From the NCBI GenBank assembly GCA_046328525.1, contig JAXLWK010000003.1:1-64000 (forward strand): a stretch of DNA of 64,000 nt, written 5' to 3'. The stretch comes from JBDHWG01 sp046328525 (lineage in GTDB: Bacteria; Chloroflexota; Anaerolineae; Epilineales; JAHCIE01). Positions 63,691 to 64,000 of the stretch are shown here, one piece after another; the stretch's first letter is position 1; each line of letters opens with the position of its first letter. The translations under genes and the position numbers were made by a program. The notes under the pieces were generated by a model. It was not told the DNA's origin, ran no database searches, and was given only the letters and a program-made list of their open reading frames with translations.

Positions 63691-64000
63691 ATGAACCGGC
63701 GTTACTGTAACATCATCGGCGGGCAGGCGGTGGACAGCCCGGCCCACTTCCTCTCGCGCAATTCCTCGAACCTCGAAGACGTCCTCGGCGAGTTTCCGGA
63801 GGCGACGCGGGACCAGGTGGCGGCGGCGTGCGACGCGGCTCGCGCGGCCTTCCCGGCCTGGCGCGCGACGCCGGCGCCCATCCGCGGCGAGATCATCGGC
63901 AGCATCGGCGCGGCCATTGCGCGGGAGAAGGAGGCGCTCAGCCACCTGTTGACGCGCGAGATGGGCAAGACGCTCAAGGAAGCGCGCGGCGACGTGCAGG
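63691..64000 (+). CDS. Aldehyde dehydrogenase family protein, cut by window end
   Basis: From the ATG at 63691 (preceded by AGGAGGGCATT) the frame is open to the window edge: MNRRYCNIIGGQAVDSPAHF, then the helix-rich AACDAARAAFPAWRATPAP and LLTREMGKTLKEARGDVQ. The AFPAWR and LLTREMGKTLKEARGD patterns are the N-terminal signature of NAD(P)-dependent aldehyde dehydrogenases. The catalytic Cys and Glu lie beyond the window. Divergent from the BNR gene. Confidence 0.88.
   Translation, partial: MNRRYCNIIGGQAVDSPAHFLSRNSSNLEDVLGEFPEATRDQVAAACDAARAAFPAWRATPAPIRGEIIGSIGAAIAREKEALSHLLTREMGKTLKEARGDVQ

Overview
The window is about 64 kb of high-GC bacterial DNA with no rRNA, tRNA or CRISPR. Gene content suggests a Chloroflexota-like, probably aerobic heterotroph. 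Pointers are an AfsR/SARP-type regulator with a cyclase-like tail, LVIVD and BNR beta-propeller proteins, a TreS-maltokinase fusion, molybdenum hydroxylases, partner-switching modules, and many short palindromic intergenic repeats. The taxonomic call is inference only.

Layout. (1) 165-4838: glycolate oxidase genes glcD, glcE and glcF with a small DUF6504-like gene between E and F, followed by a coupled methyltransferase. (2) 5769-12213: an LVIVD lipoprotein, a frameshifted helical-barrel protein, a PAP2 phosphatase, and a membrane protein combining a holin-like part, a phosphodiesterase and a Yip1-like part. (3) 12389-13873: an IS4-family element with 18-bp perfect ends and a 13-bp target duplication, inserted in a palindromic repeat whose uninterrupted paralogue lies at 60223-60258. 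(4) 13990-14496: a MaoC hydratase, then a HicB-like remnant in a repeat-rich gap. (5) 25935 down to 14691, minus strand: an uncharacterised oxidative catabolic operon with a DJ-1 protein, a benzoylformate-decarboxylase-like ThDP enzyme, a three-subunit molybdenum hydroxylase, a GMC oxidoreductase, three free SnoaL-like proteins plus one fused to the 2Fe-2S subunit, a second DJ-1 protein and a glyoxalase-fold protein.

(6) 26098-27528: an SARP/BTAD regulator with a degenerate cyclase domain. On each side of it lies an outward-facing copy of a 39-nt element: two TCCAAAG heptamers with 11-bp period followed by a -10-like TAGACT. The left copy faces the catabolic operon and the right copy faces the plus-strand operon below. 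This suggests a divergent regulon centred on the regulator.

(7) 28154-51803, plus strand and mostly tightly packed: an AGE-family epimerase, a STAS protein, GlgX, a second STAS protein, an RsbW-REC-RsbU fusion, a ParA/MinD-like ATPase, a membrane-HEAT-cNMP-binding fusion, two NRPS modules (predicted Asp, then an Orn-like residue), MbtH, Sfp-type PPTase, a peptide-binding lipoprotein and a HAMP-GAF membrane sensor. It couples sugar/glycogen metabolism, partner-switch signalling and synthesis of a small nonribosomal peptide, and is the best candidate for an undescribed system.

(8) 51910-64000: msrB, an acyl-CoA synthetase, a stress-type SDR, the TreS-maltokinase fusion, a small membrane protein with a second PAP2 phosphatase, a repeat island, a large BNR/sortilin-like protein, and the start of an aldehyde dehydrogenase cut by the window edge.
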